Source: Kiritimatiellia bacterium
Lineage (GTDB): Bacteria; Verrucomicrobiota; Kiritimatiellia; JAAZAB01
Assembly: GCA_028718125.1 (NCBI GenBank)
Contig: JAQUMN010000001.1
Span: 1 to 64,000, forward strand
Direction of reading: 5' to 3'
DNA length: 64,000 nt
Numbering within the stretch: the first letter of the stretch is position 1; each line of letters starts with the position of its first letter. Shown here piece by piece: positions 35,410-43,483 of the stretch. A program made the position numbers and the translations under genes. The notes beneath the pieces were generated by a model. It was not told where the DNA came from. It saw only the letters and a list, made by a program, of their open reading frames with translations, and searched no databases.

Positions 35410-37266
35410 TTATAACGGTATCTTTGGAGAGAAAAATATCCGCCAATAACGGCCGGAACTGTCCCTATTATACTCGAACAGACGCCAAACAACAGAAACG
35501 TGTTTGGTGTCCGCCGCCGTGGAATACATGAACAGCGGCTGGAATTCGATAGCCGTCTCGTCCTCCCGATGCTGATACCGGAGCAGCCGCCATAACACGC
35601 GCCAGTCGGTTCCCCGGTCGTCGCTTTGATTGTACAGCAGGGGAAACAGCATTTTTTTATCGTTCCATTGCCAATACAGCGGGAAAACATGAAAATAATC
35701 CCGGCCCCACCAGACCGGGCCGACGCCCTTGTTGCCGTTAACGTTCCAAGCCAGCGGCAAAATTAAATTATTGGTGGCATTCCAGTTCCAGTAGAGCGGA
35801 AACACGCTGAGATAATCCCGGCCCCACCAGACCGGGCCGACGCCCTTGTTGCCATTAACGTTCCAGGCCAGCGGCAACAACATCCGGTTCTGGTCCCACT
35901 GCCAATACAGGGGCACGACGTTAACGTAATCCGGTCCCCAGAAAACCGGCACCACCGCCTTGCTATCGTTGACCTTCCAGGCCAGGGGTAAAAACAAGTG
36001 GTTGTTGTTCCAGTGCCAGTAGAGCGGAAACACATTAAAATAATCCTCACCCCACCAGACCGGGAAAACGCCTTTGTTGTCGTTGATATTCCAGGCCAGG
36101 GGTAAGAGCAGATGGTTGTCATCCCAGTGCCAATAGAGCGGGAATACGTCAAAATAGGTACGGCCCCACCAGACCGGGCCGATGCCCTTGTTGGCGTTGA
36201 TGTCCCAGGCCAGGGGGAACAGCAGGTGGTTGTTATCCCAGTGCCAATAGAGCGGGAATACGTCAAAATAGGTGCGGCCCCACCAGACCGGGCCGATGCC
36301 CTTGTGGCCATGCACCGACCAGGCCGCCGGGAATAAAATCGTATTGGCATTCCAATGCCAATACACCGGAAACACATGGAAATAGTCCGGGCCCCACCAG
36401 ACCGGGCCGACCGCGGCATTGTCATTGACCTTCCAGCCTAACGGTACCAGCCACCAGTTGGTCCCATACTGCCAGTAAAACGGGACGACATTAACATAGT
36501 TTGTTCCCCAGCAGACGGGTCCGATCCCCTTGTTCCCGTTGATCGTCCAGGCCAGCGGGACCAGCAGGTGGTTGTTGTTCCAATGCCAGTAAAGCGGGAA
36601 TAGATCGAAATAATGGTCCCCCCAGAAAACCGGGCCGGCAATATTATTGCCGCCTTCCAGCCATACCAGGGGTACCACATAAAAATAATCGCGGCCCCAG
36701 AAAACGGGGCCGATGCCTTTGTCGCCGTTCAAATCCCAGGCCAGGGGCAATAACAGGCGATTGTCCCGCCATTGCCAATACAGCGGGAAGACATGGAAAT
36801 AATCCCGGCCCCACCAAACCGGGCCGATGCCCTTGTTGCCATCGATGTTCCAGGCTAATGGAACGACCAGCCAGCCGGAATTCCATTGCCAGTAAAGCGG
36901 CGGAACGTAGACGTAGTCTTTCCCCCAGAAAACCAGGCCCACGGCGCGGCCCTCATCCAGCTTGCCCCCGAAGGGAATGAGGATGGTATTATCGTTCCAA
37001 TGCCAGTAGAGGGGCGCCACGTGGAAATAATTGGTTCCCCAGAAAACAGGAATCAGGTTGCCGGAAACCGCGCCGTCCGCCGACTTGCGGCAGGTAAACG
37101 CGCTGAACAGGATTTCGCGGTCATAGGCGCCGTCGGGTTGAACCGTGGAGTAGTAAAGCGGCCACAGAGGCACGGTGGTGGCAGGATCCGCCTGTGCCGC
37201 GCCATGGGATGGCACAAGGCTCAGCCAGAAGGCGACCATCAGGCAGACCCAGCCATAGTTCATCAT
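35410..37266 (-). CDS. Secreted protein of 13 tandem aromatic 38-residue repeats
   Basis: The protein has 618 residues: a signal peptide (MMNYGWVCLMVAFWLSLVPS...), then 13 tandem repeats of about 38 residues. Each repeat follows the plan 'GPVWWGRDYFHVFPLYWHW' then 'NDNHLLLPLAWNINGNKG'. Trp, Tyr and Phe are extremely frequent. Copy 4 is shortened by about 13 residues. A different C-terminal domain follows ('DWRVLWRLLRYQHREDET' to 'GRYWRIFFSPKIPL'). Each repeat looks like a beta-hairpin, so the whole could be a solenoid, propeller or barrel in the outer membrane or periplasm. ATG 37266 gives a good signal peptide; an in-frame GTG lies at 37275. I recognise no characterised family. Confidence 0.8.
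   Translation of the reverse strand: MMNYGWVCLMVAFWLSLVPSHGAAQADPATTVPLWPLYYSTVQPDGAYDREILFSAFTCRKSADGAVSGNLIPVFWGTNYFHVAPLYWHWNDNTILIPFGGKLDEGRAVGLVFWGKDYVYVPPLYWQWNSGWLVVPLAWNIDGNKGIGPVWWGRDYFHVFPLYWQWRDNRLLLPLAWDLNGDKGIGPVFWGRDYFYVVPLVWLEGGNNIAGPVFWGDHYFDLFPLYWHWNNNHLLVPLAWTINGNKGIGPVCWGTNYVNVVPFYWQYGTNWWLVPLGWKVNDNAAVGPVWWGPDYFHVFPVYWHWNANTILFPAAWSVHGHKGIGPVWWGRTYFDVFPLYWHWDNNHLLFPLAWDINANKGIGPVWWGRTYFDVFPLYWHWDDNHLLLPLAWNINDNKGVFPVWWGEDYFNVFPLYWHWNNNHLFLPLAWKVNDSKAVVPVFWGPDYVNVVPLYWQWDQNRMLLPLAWNVNGNKGVGPVWWGRDYLSVFPLYWNWNATNNLILPLAWNVNGNKGVGPVWWGRDYFHVFPLYWQWNDKKMLFPLLYNQSDDRGTDWRVLWRLLRYQHREDETAIEFQPLFMYSTAADTKHVSVVWRLFEYNRDSSGRYWRIFFSPKIPL
35620..37062 (-). repeat. Tandem 114-bp coding repeats
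   Basis: Thirteen copies of a 114-bp unit encode the aromatic 38-residue repeats; one copy is about 39 bp shorter. Neighbouring copies differ by synonymous and conservative changes, with copies 8 and 9 (about 36100-36300) nearly identical, a sign of recent duplication or gene conversion. Ends are approximate. Confidence 0.85.
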
Positions 37267-37353
37267 GATTTTCACCGGGTTAGCGTCTTGAACATGCGAA
37301 ACCGCGATCAAAAAAAGAGATTACACCACGAAGAACACGAAGGATATTTAAAG

Positions 37354-37487
37354 GAGCCTCTTGCAGAACTCCCGGACCCGGACGGGCGGGGTGGAACCCG
37401 ACCTTCCCAACCACGAGGGAAACCGGGTGTTCAAAACGCAGGGAGGGCGCGGTTCCACCCGCGACGCAGGAGTTCTGCAAGAGGCTC
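37354..37487. repeat. 134-bp inverted-repeat element with nested arms
   Basis: GAGCCTCTTGCAGAACTCC (37354-37372) and its exact reverse complement (37469-37487) bound the element. Inside, GGGTGGAACC (37389-37398) faces GGTTCCACCC (37451-37460). No coding frame fits. It lies between two genes on the same strand and looks like a MITE or large structured RNA. Confidence 0.75.
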
Positions 37488-37546
37488 AGAGGATAAATCA
37501 TGTGGCACTTTCTGCGAGCGCTTAGCCCGCCTTAGTCGTTCGGATA

Positions 37547-38125
37547 TCAATGGACCATCTGCCACGATTTGATCGTATCGATCGGGTAAATTAACATCAG
37601 GATATTCAACGTCAAATTGTCCCGGACCCAGAACAGCAGAACACCTTCCGTCACCACGAAGAGAACCAGTGACCAGCGTAATCCGAGCTGGCGGGCCAGG
37701 ATAAACCCGATGACGCAACACAGGATATCCGCCATCGAGTTGACGATGGAGTCTCCCTCGTAGCCCAGCCCGATCGTTGCTTCGCGATAGCGCTGAATAA
37801 TAAACGGCGTATTCTCGAACACTTCCCATGCCGCTTCCAGCCCGATGGCGAGGCAAAGCCGCCAGGCGAACGACATGCGCGCAAACAGCCGCGCCATGAT
37901 CCCATAAAACACAATGCCATGGAGCACGTGGGTGAAACTGTAAGGGTCAAACACATGCTGGGAATTGTGGGCGCTCCAGATGTCGCCGGCCCACAGATTC
38001 AGCTTGCCGCACGCGCACCACCAGATGCGTCCCTGGCTGTGCAGTTGATATACGGTGGCGGCCAGGAGCGCACCGACGGCAACCCATGGCCAGCTTTTCC
38101 CTTGATGACCGTCCCGATACATCAT
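37547..38125 (-). CDS. DUF2585 (UPF0314) membrane protein
   Basis: The protein has 192 residues and about five membrane segments. Family hallmarks are 'WWCACGKLNLWAGDIWSAHN', 'SQHVFDPYSFTHVLHG', 'EAAWEVFENTPFIIQRYRE' and 'GDSIVNSMADILCC'. The family is conserved but uncharacterised. It lies 26 bases after the MltF-like gene on the same strand, so it is likely co-transcribed and may act at the envelope. Confidence 0.88.
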   Translation of the reverse strand: MMYRDGHQGKSWPWVAVGALLAATVYQLHSQGRIWWCACGKLNLWAGDIWSAHNSQHVFDPYSFTHVLHGIVFYGIMARLFARMSFAWRLCLAIGLEAAWEVFENTPFIIQRYREATIGLGYEGDSIVNSMADILCCVIGFILARQLGLRWSLVLFVVTEGVLLFWVRDNLTLNILMLIYPIDTIKSWQMVH

Positions 38126-38151
38126 CGCGTTTTTTCAACCCGACCCGCCGG

Positions 38152-40323
38152 TCAAGGCTTCAGGGCCGGGTGTGTTTTATCGGCTTTCTGCTGCTCGATC
38201 AGGTCCATGTAGGTCCGGTAACGGGCGACGATCTGACGCACGTAATTGATCGGCTCCTGGCCGCGGACGAACCCGCATTTCGCGCGCCGGGCGTATTCCG
38301 GCTTGGAAAGGAGCCGCATGGCGTCCTCTACGTTGCCGAACCAGAGATTCGGATTGCGGCCCATTTGCCGGGCCAGGATGCGCGCATCCATAACGTGTCC
38401 CGCGCCGGCGTTGTACGAGGCCAGCGCAAAATATACGCGGTTGGAGGCATCCAATTCCTGTGGTCCGCGGTTCTGCATAGTATCCAGGTATTTTACCCCG
38501 GCATGAATGCCGGTGGGCGGATCCTTTACATTCCGGAATCCCATCTCTTTGGCCGTGCTGGGCATAACCTGCATGAGTCCGCGCGCGCCGGATGGCGAGA
38601 CCACGTTCGGGTCGAACCGGCTTTCCTGGAACATCTGCGCAACGATCAGGCGCCAGTCGAAATTATACATGCCCGCGAACCGCCGCACCAGGGGATCATA
38701 CGGGGAAATGCTGCCATCCCGATAAAGGCGCGCCTGCTGCTGCACAGCTTTCCGGATTTGAGAAGCGCTTTTGAAGTACCGATTATATGCGATGTTGTAA
38801 TCGGTGCTGCGATATTCCTTTTTCCAGAAGCCGTTGATTGACTTGAGCAGTTGCTTGTCCTGGGCGCGCGCGACCCAGCCTTCCGGCTGGGGCGTACCCA
38901 GAGTCAGGACCATCTTAACGCCGTCGAGCCAGCCTAATGCCATGGCCAATACCTGGTCATCCACCACCGTCAAATCAATTTTGCCTTCGGCCACCCATTC
39001 GAGCATGTCGTCCGGCTGGGCGCCGGAGGGCGCCGCCCGGCGGTTCACCTTGATGCCCTGGGCGCGCAGATTGCCCAGCAAGGTCCACGGGTACGAAGAA
39101 CGCGCCGCCATGACTTCGCGCCCGGCCAAGTCCTGGATGGTTTTGATGCGGCGCTCGGTCGTGCGGGCCACGACCGTTTCGGCGGCGTAATTATAAGGCA
39201 CGGAAAATTCAACACCCCTGGCCCGTCGTTCATCGGTAATGGTCAGGAAGGCGGCGATGAAGTCGCCTTGCCCGGCCAGCAGCATGGGAATCAGGGCGTC
39301 ATAATCGTCCGCCACGATCACTTCCAGCTGCAACCCGTTTTGCTTGGCGAACCGGCCGGCCATCTCGTATTCGAACCCCTTGAGCTCGCCTTTCCAGAGA
39401 AAGTATGTGGCCGCCGTGTTGACCGTGATCATGCGCAGGATTTTACGCTTCTTGATTTGCGGCCAGTCTTCCCGATAAACGGCGGCATTGCGCGCGGCCA
39501 GCGGCGCTTGTTTTAAATAACTGTTGAGTGCGGCCAGCAATTGCACGTTCCCGGGGCGGGCGCCCCAGACCAAGCCGCGCTCGATCCCTAAATCGAGCAC
39601 CGACTTGAAATCGGAGCGGTATTGCCGCGCAATGCCCAGTGAATGATCGTCGGTCAGGACCAGGTCCAGCTTGCCCGCTGCGAGTGCGTCCAGGATAGCA
39701 TCGGCGGGTAACGTTTCCGGCAGAACCTGCAAGCGGATTTCCGGATAGCGCCGGTTCAGCGCCTGGGCGGTGTCCCACTGGGCCGTTTCCTTCTGCACAG
39801 CGAGCGTATGCCCTTTTAAATCGGTAATTTGCTTTAGCGCGGCCGTGCTGAGGCGGCCGGCAATCACCTCACGATAAGAAAAAAGAGGGGCCGAAAAGGA
39901 GAGTTTCTTTTTCAAGGTCTCCGTGGGCGTCATATAGCTGGCAATAAGATCGCCCTTGCCGGCCAGCAGGGCGGTGGTCAGATTGGCGCGGGTTTCAACG
40001 AAGACCGCGGCCGGGCGCACACCGATGGAAGCGCAGAATCCAACGGCCAGCTCTACTTCCCGATTGGGCGGATCCCCTGCGCGGGGGAGATATTGCTCAT
40101 CCTGCCGCAGAATCAGGAACCGCAGGCAGCCGCGTTTTTGCAGGACGGCCAGGTCGCCGGTTTCGATATAATCCGTGTCCGGCGCCACTCTCTCTTCGGC
40201 GGGCGTGTCCCCCGGCGTTGTCTCCGGCGCCGGGAGATCCGGCGCGGGTGCTTCCGTCTTTTTACCACAGCCCGTTGCCATGAGCAGGAGCACAACGCCA
40301 ATCATGGTTATTTTATCGACCAT
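38152..40323 (-). CDS. MltF-like lipoprotein lytic transglycosylase with two binding-protein domains
   Basis: The protein has 723 residues. The N-terminus is a lipoprotein signal with lipobox 'LLLMATGCGKK'. Two consecutive SBP_bac_3 domains follow (about 40-290 and 295-520), then an SLT domain at about 550-690 with catalytic E567 in 'FQESRFDPNVVSPSGARGLM' and 'LASYNAGAGHV'. MltF normally has a single SBP domain and about 500 residues, so a duplication is likely. It cleaves peptidoglycan glycan strands. I use ATG 40323, one base after the upstream stop; the frame also opens from a TTG at 40344 inside that gene. Confidence 0.9.
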   Translation of the reverse strand: MVDKITMIGVVLLLMATGCGKKTEAPAPDLPAPETTPGDTPAEERVAPDTDYIETGDLAVLQKRGCLRFLILRQDEQYLPRAGDPPNREVELAVGFCASIGVRPAAVFVETRANLTTALLAGKGDLIASYMTPTETLKKKLSFSAPLFSYREVIAGRLSTAALKQITDLKGHTLAVQKETAQWDTAQALNRRYPEIRLQVLPETLPADAILDALAAGKLDLVLTDDHSLGIARQYRSDFKSVLDLGIERGLVWGARPGNVQLLAALNSYLKQAPLAARNAAVYREDWPQIKKRKILRMITVNTAATYFLWKGELKGFEYEMAGRFAKQNGLQLEVIVADDYDALIPMLLAGQGDFIAAFLTITDERRARGVEFSVPYNYAAETVVARTTERRIKTIQDLAGREVMAARSSYPWTLLGNLRAQGIKVNRRAAPSGAQPDDMLEWVAEGKIDLTVVDDQVLAMALGWLDGVKMVLTLGTPQPEGWVARAQDKQLLKSINGFWKKEYRSTDYNIAYNRYFKSASQIRKAVQQQARLYRDGSISPYDPLVRRFAGMYNFDWRLIVAQMFQESRFDPNVVSPSGARGLMQVMPSTAKEMGFRNVKDPPTGIHAGVKYLDTMQNRGPQELDASNRVYFALASYNAGAGHVMDARILARQMGRNPNLWFGNVEDAMRLLSKPEYARRAKCGFVRGQEPINYVRQIVARYRTYMDLIEQQKADKTHPALKP

Positions 40324-40324
40324 A

Positions 40325-41542
40325 TCATCGCCATACGTCCGCAATAATCTCCCGCGTCAATTGCACCCAGCGCCGGATCCGGTCCGGATCTTTTTCCACG
40401 GTTTCCACGTCCTTCAGGGTGATATCCACATGGCATCGGCGGCAGGCCTGCAGGTCGCGGCTGATGATGTTGCGGATGCGTGCCGTGTCAAAGCCATAAC
40501 TCACCATATCCGCCGGGCTGGGGCGATAACTCATCACGTAATCGCGAGCGATCTGCTCGGCGCACCGGGCAACATTCGCCGACGGCGCAACCGCGATCCG
40601 GCGTAAATTAGGAATTTGCCGCAGCATATCTATTTTACGGGTCAAATCTTCACAGCAGCCGTAGGCCACCAGGCCGAAGCGCCGCAGAATCGGCAATTGA
40701 TACCGCAGTAAAAATTCATCGTGCATGGCCGGGGACACCCCCGTAAATTCCTGCGCCGCCATGAACACCCATAATTGCCGGCGCTGCACTCCATTGACGT
40801 TCGGCGCCGGATCCGGCAATTCCTCCGCATAGGGCATGGCTTGATTCTCATGTGACCCAAGCCCCCAATCCCCCGCCGCTTCCGCCTCGGCATGGACCTT
40901 GAGAATAGCGGCGCTTAAAAATTCAACGAGGCTATGCAACCATGCGGGATTATCGTACATGTCGGCCATGAAGTTTTCAATTCCCCGCAAATGGCCCAGA
41001 TAAGTGGAAATATCCCCTGACCACCTCCAGTAAAAGGGCGCACGATCGAGATTGATGTTTATGAGGTCGCCGATGGCTTCCTGCAAGCGCTCCACGTTGG
41101 CGGCAGTTTGCTGTTCGTCAATTGCATGTCCGGGAACAACCAGTTTTTTCAAGTCTTCAGGAGTTTTAAGCGGATAATCTATCTTGAATGAACCGCCCGC
41201 TTCACCGGAATAGTGGCGGGTTATTTCCACGCCCCACCCTCTCCGCCGATAGACTGCCGGGACCGTCACCCACGGCTCGAACACGGAATCGTCATTTAAC
41301 GAGTCCCAGAACAACCGGCAGCGGAAAAAATCCTCGTATTGCCTGAACAACGGGTCTTTGCAGGCACATTTTGATTCCGGCATTTCCGGCCAGGCAAAGG
41401 CCCGGACATAAATGAGCGGGCGGGTATCTTTCAGGCTGTTATGGCGGCGCCACAGGTCGCGGCGGATTTTCTGGGCAGGGTTCGTACATATTTCCGCGTA
41501 ACGCCGGGCCAAATCACGCAAAATGGTTTTGTCGTTGTTCAT
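40325..41542 (-). CDS. Uroporphyrinogen decarboxylase-like protein
   Basis: The protein has 405 residues and a URO-D/MtaA-type barrel by pattern: 'INLDRAPFYWRWSGDISTYL', 'FMAAQEFTGVSPAMHDEFLL', 'LVAYGCCEDLTRKIDML' and a C-terminal Arg-rich end. The N-terminal part ('CACKDPLFRQYEDFFRCRLF') differs from the paralogues at 31779 and 41742, so these are divergent members. AGGATAAG precedes the ATG. The stop is one base from the MltF-like start. Confidence 0.8.
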   Translation of the reverse strand: MNNDKTILRDLARRYAEICTNPAQKIRRDLWRRHNSLKDTRPLIYVRAFAWPEMPESKCACKDPLFRQYEDFFRCRLFWDSLNDDSVFEPWVTVPAVYRRRGWGVEITRHYSGEAGGSFKIDYPLKTPEDLKKLVVPGHAIDEQQTAANVERLQEAIGDLININLDRAPFYWRWSGDISTYLGHLRGIENFMADMYDNPAWLHSLVEFLSAAILKVHAEAEAAGDWGLGSHENQAMPYAEELPDPAPNVNGVQRRQLWVFMAAQEFTGVSPAMHDEFLLRYQLPILRRFGLVAYGCCEDLTRKIDMLRQIPNLRRIAVAPSANVARCAEQIARDYVMSYRPSPADMVSYGFDTARIRNIISRDLQACRRCHVDITLKDVETVEKDPDRIRRWVQLTREIIADVWR

Positions 41543-41610
41543 CTTATCCTATGCTTATCTATAAAAGTATTGAAAACACAATACCATCTTCAAGCTGCCG
41601 ATAGACGAGA

Positions 41611-41699
41611 CCTCATCCTCTCCCTCGGGAGAGGACCGAGGTGAGGGGGCACATTTGCAAGCATTCCCCTCACCCTATCCCTCTCCCAAGGGAGAGGGA
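41611..41699. repeat. Paired GC-rich hairpins, dispersed repeat
   Basis: CCTCTCCC-TC-GGGAGAGG is followed after about 45 bases by CCCTCTCCC-AA-GGGAGAGGG. Such CTCTCCC palindromes recur in intergenic DNA of many genomes. The spacer 41543-41741 holds nothing else. Confidence 0.6.
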
Positions 41700-41741
41700 A
41701 TATTTTTGGACATCAAAGATCTTATCCTCTAAGCCTGTTGC

Positions 41742-42746
41742 CTAACCCGGGACATCGATTTTGGCCAGCGCGGCAAACCGGGCATACGCCCATAGATCCC
41801 ATTCTGGTTTGACTCCGATGCCCTTCAAATCGCCGTAATTTTTGGCAATGAATCGTCCGTTTTGGTTGAAAAACAGTTCCACCATGCGCTCAGCTGTTTT
41901 TTCAATCAATTCCCTGTTCCCGGTCGGCATAATCTTCTGGATATCCACCGGCGACCATAAACAAACACCCAGAGGTTTCAACTTCGCCGCCAGTCGCTCA
42001 ATGCCGTATATCTCCGGCTGGTCGAATTGAAACGCATTAATGCCGACCTCCGCCAGGTCATCCAGGATGGCCCAGTTATACCCGCACGAATGCATCAGGA
42101 CCTGAATGCCTGCCTTGTGCGCGGCATCGCACAGACGCCGGTAGAGCGGCTTGAAAATTTCGCGCCACATATCGGGATGGATCAGCAGCCGGTCTTGAAT
42201 GCCCCAGTCCTCGCAGAAAAAAACGCCGTCGGCGCCGGCGGCGGAGAATTGCCGGATCATCTTCTCCAGAAGCCCGGTCACTTTGTCGTGCAGTTCGTCG
42301 ATGTGCTCGCGTTCCAGGATCAGGTCCTGGAAATAGATTTCCATTTTGCGCAAGTAGCGGGAAATGGCGAACGGGAATCCCGGCAGACATCCCATGTGAA
42401 ATTTATCCGGCCAGGACTCAAATGCGGTTTGGACGGAAGCATAGCGCTTAGCCTCGCCAAAATCCGGCAGGCGCCAATCTTTCAATTGATTCCAGTCCTG
42501 AAGTGCTGGCTTGAAAATTTCGCCGCCGGCGCTCATGCCGACCAACCGGTGCCAGGTGTTGCCCCACTCATCGGTAGAAAACTCGGTGACGCCCTCAGTC
42601 CATGTCTTTTTTGTCCAGATGGCGGACGCAGAAGGACCCGCTCCCACAAAATCTTCTTGCCGGCCTCCGCCGAAATTCATGCCGAACCGGCTGGCATTTC
42701 CGGAAGATAAATTCCGCTTAATGATTTCGCGTGAAGTCATAGTCAT
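41742..42746 (-). CDS. Uroporphyrinogen decarboxylase-like (MtaA/CmuA-type) protein
   Basis: The protein has 334 residues with 'FGMNFGGGRQEDFVGAG', 'DEWGNTWHRL', 'GVFFCEDWGIQDRLLIHPDM', 'MHSCGYNWAILDDLAEVGIN' and 'LWSPVDIQKIMPTGNRELI'. The 'HSCG' motif is typical of methyl-transfer members of the superfamily that bind a zinc ion; it is absent from heme-pathway HemE. AAAGGAA precedes the ATG. Third paralogue in 11 kb. Confidence 0.85.
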   Translation of the reverse strand: MTMTSREIIKRNLSSGNASRFGMNFGGGRQEDFVGAGPSASAIWTKKTWTEGVTEFSTDEWGNTWHRLVGMSAGGEIFKPALQDWNQLKDWRLPDFGEAKRYASVQTAFESWPDKFHMGCLPGFPFAISRYLRKMEIYFQDLILEREHIDELHDKVTGLLEKMIRQFSAAGADGVFFCEDWGIQDRLLIHPDMWREIFKPLYRRLCDAAHKAGIQVLMHSCGYNWAILDDLAEVGINAFQFDQPEIYGIERLAAKLKPLGVCLWSPVDIQKIMPTGNRELIEKTAERMVELFFNQNGRFIAKNYGDLKGIGVKPEWDLWAYARFAALAKIDVPG

Positions 42747-42835
42747 AGAGTTCCTTTGATTTCCTTTGTAGATAAGTTTGCCGCGAATGGCAAGCTCGGT
42801 TTAGGGGGCATGTTTAGGGGCATGATTATTGCCCC

Positions 42836-42863
42836 TTGACTCTCGGAAACAATCATATATTGT
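42836..42863 (+). promoter_or_regulatory. Sigma-70-like promoter for the small membrane gene
   Basis: TTGACT (42836-42841) and TATTGT (42858-42863) are 16 bases apart. A small hairpin GTGATCT/AGATCAC follows at about 42876-42896. Downstream is the ORF starting at 42961. Confidence 0.45.
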
Positions 42864-42960
42864 ATTTTTAAGGGTGTGATCTGCTTTTTAGATCACAGGA
42901 AAACATCTGAATGGTCGGGCCACCATTCTGCATAATGCCTTTATTATGTGGAGCAATGTC

Positions 42961-43308
42961 ATGGCCCAACAACTCGTTCCTACAGAGTCCCCCTCCGGTT
43001 GCCTCGTTCGTCTTTTCTGGATGGGAATTGGCAATATCGTTCTGCTCGTTTGTGCCATTTACATTGTGCACACCCCGGCTCGATTCCTGTCGTTTGCAGA
43101 CTTGGGCTATTGGCTTTCGGTGCTGGCCATGATCGCGGTGCGCTATGTGGACATCCATCGGTATGGTGGCGCCACAGCCACAGGCGAACCAGCCACGACT
43201 GCCCACTGGCGGCGCTATGCCATCCGGCTGACGGCGGGGGCTCTGGTAGCTTGGATCGGCATTCACCTCCTGGCCCTGACCGGCATCCTGTCGCCTACAC
43301 TTAACTGA
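42961..43308 (+). CDS. Small membrane protein, function unknown
   Basis: The protein has 115 residues and three hydrophobic segments: about 16-35 ('MGIGNIVLLVCAIYIV'), 44-60 and 85-110. Between the last two is a charged, His-containing loop ('RYVDIHRYGG'). GGAG lies 8 bases before ATG 42961. An in-frame start five codons earlier is possible. No family is recognised. The next gene is on the same strand after 175 bases. Confidence 0.7.
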   Translation: MAQQLVPTESPSGCLVRLFWMGIGNIVLLVCAIYIVHTPARFLSFADLGYWLSVLAMIAVRYVDIHRYGGATATGEPATTAHWRRYAIRLTAGALVAWIGIHLLALTGILSPTLN

Positions 43309-43483
43309 GAAGCAGCCTTGCATGAGCCGGCTGATTCCCTTGCCTTCGCCTGCTGCGGCTGGGAGACAGAGTTAAAATCGTTGCGATGGGCTTTGATCCT
43401 TACCCGGATCGATGCCGTCAACATTCAATTGGATCTATCGATTTGGCTGCGAGTATCCGTGTCATGATCTTTTTTCCTTTCAT

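Noticed and set aside
35620-37062. CRISPR-like regularity of 114-bp units
   Set aside because: Units are coding, contiguous and without unique spacers; they are protein repeats.
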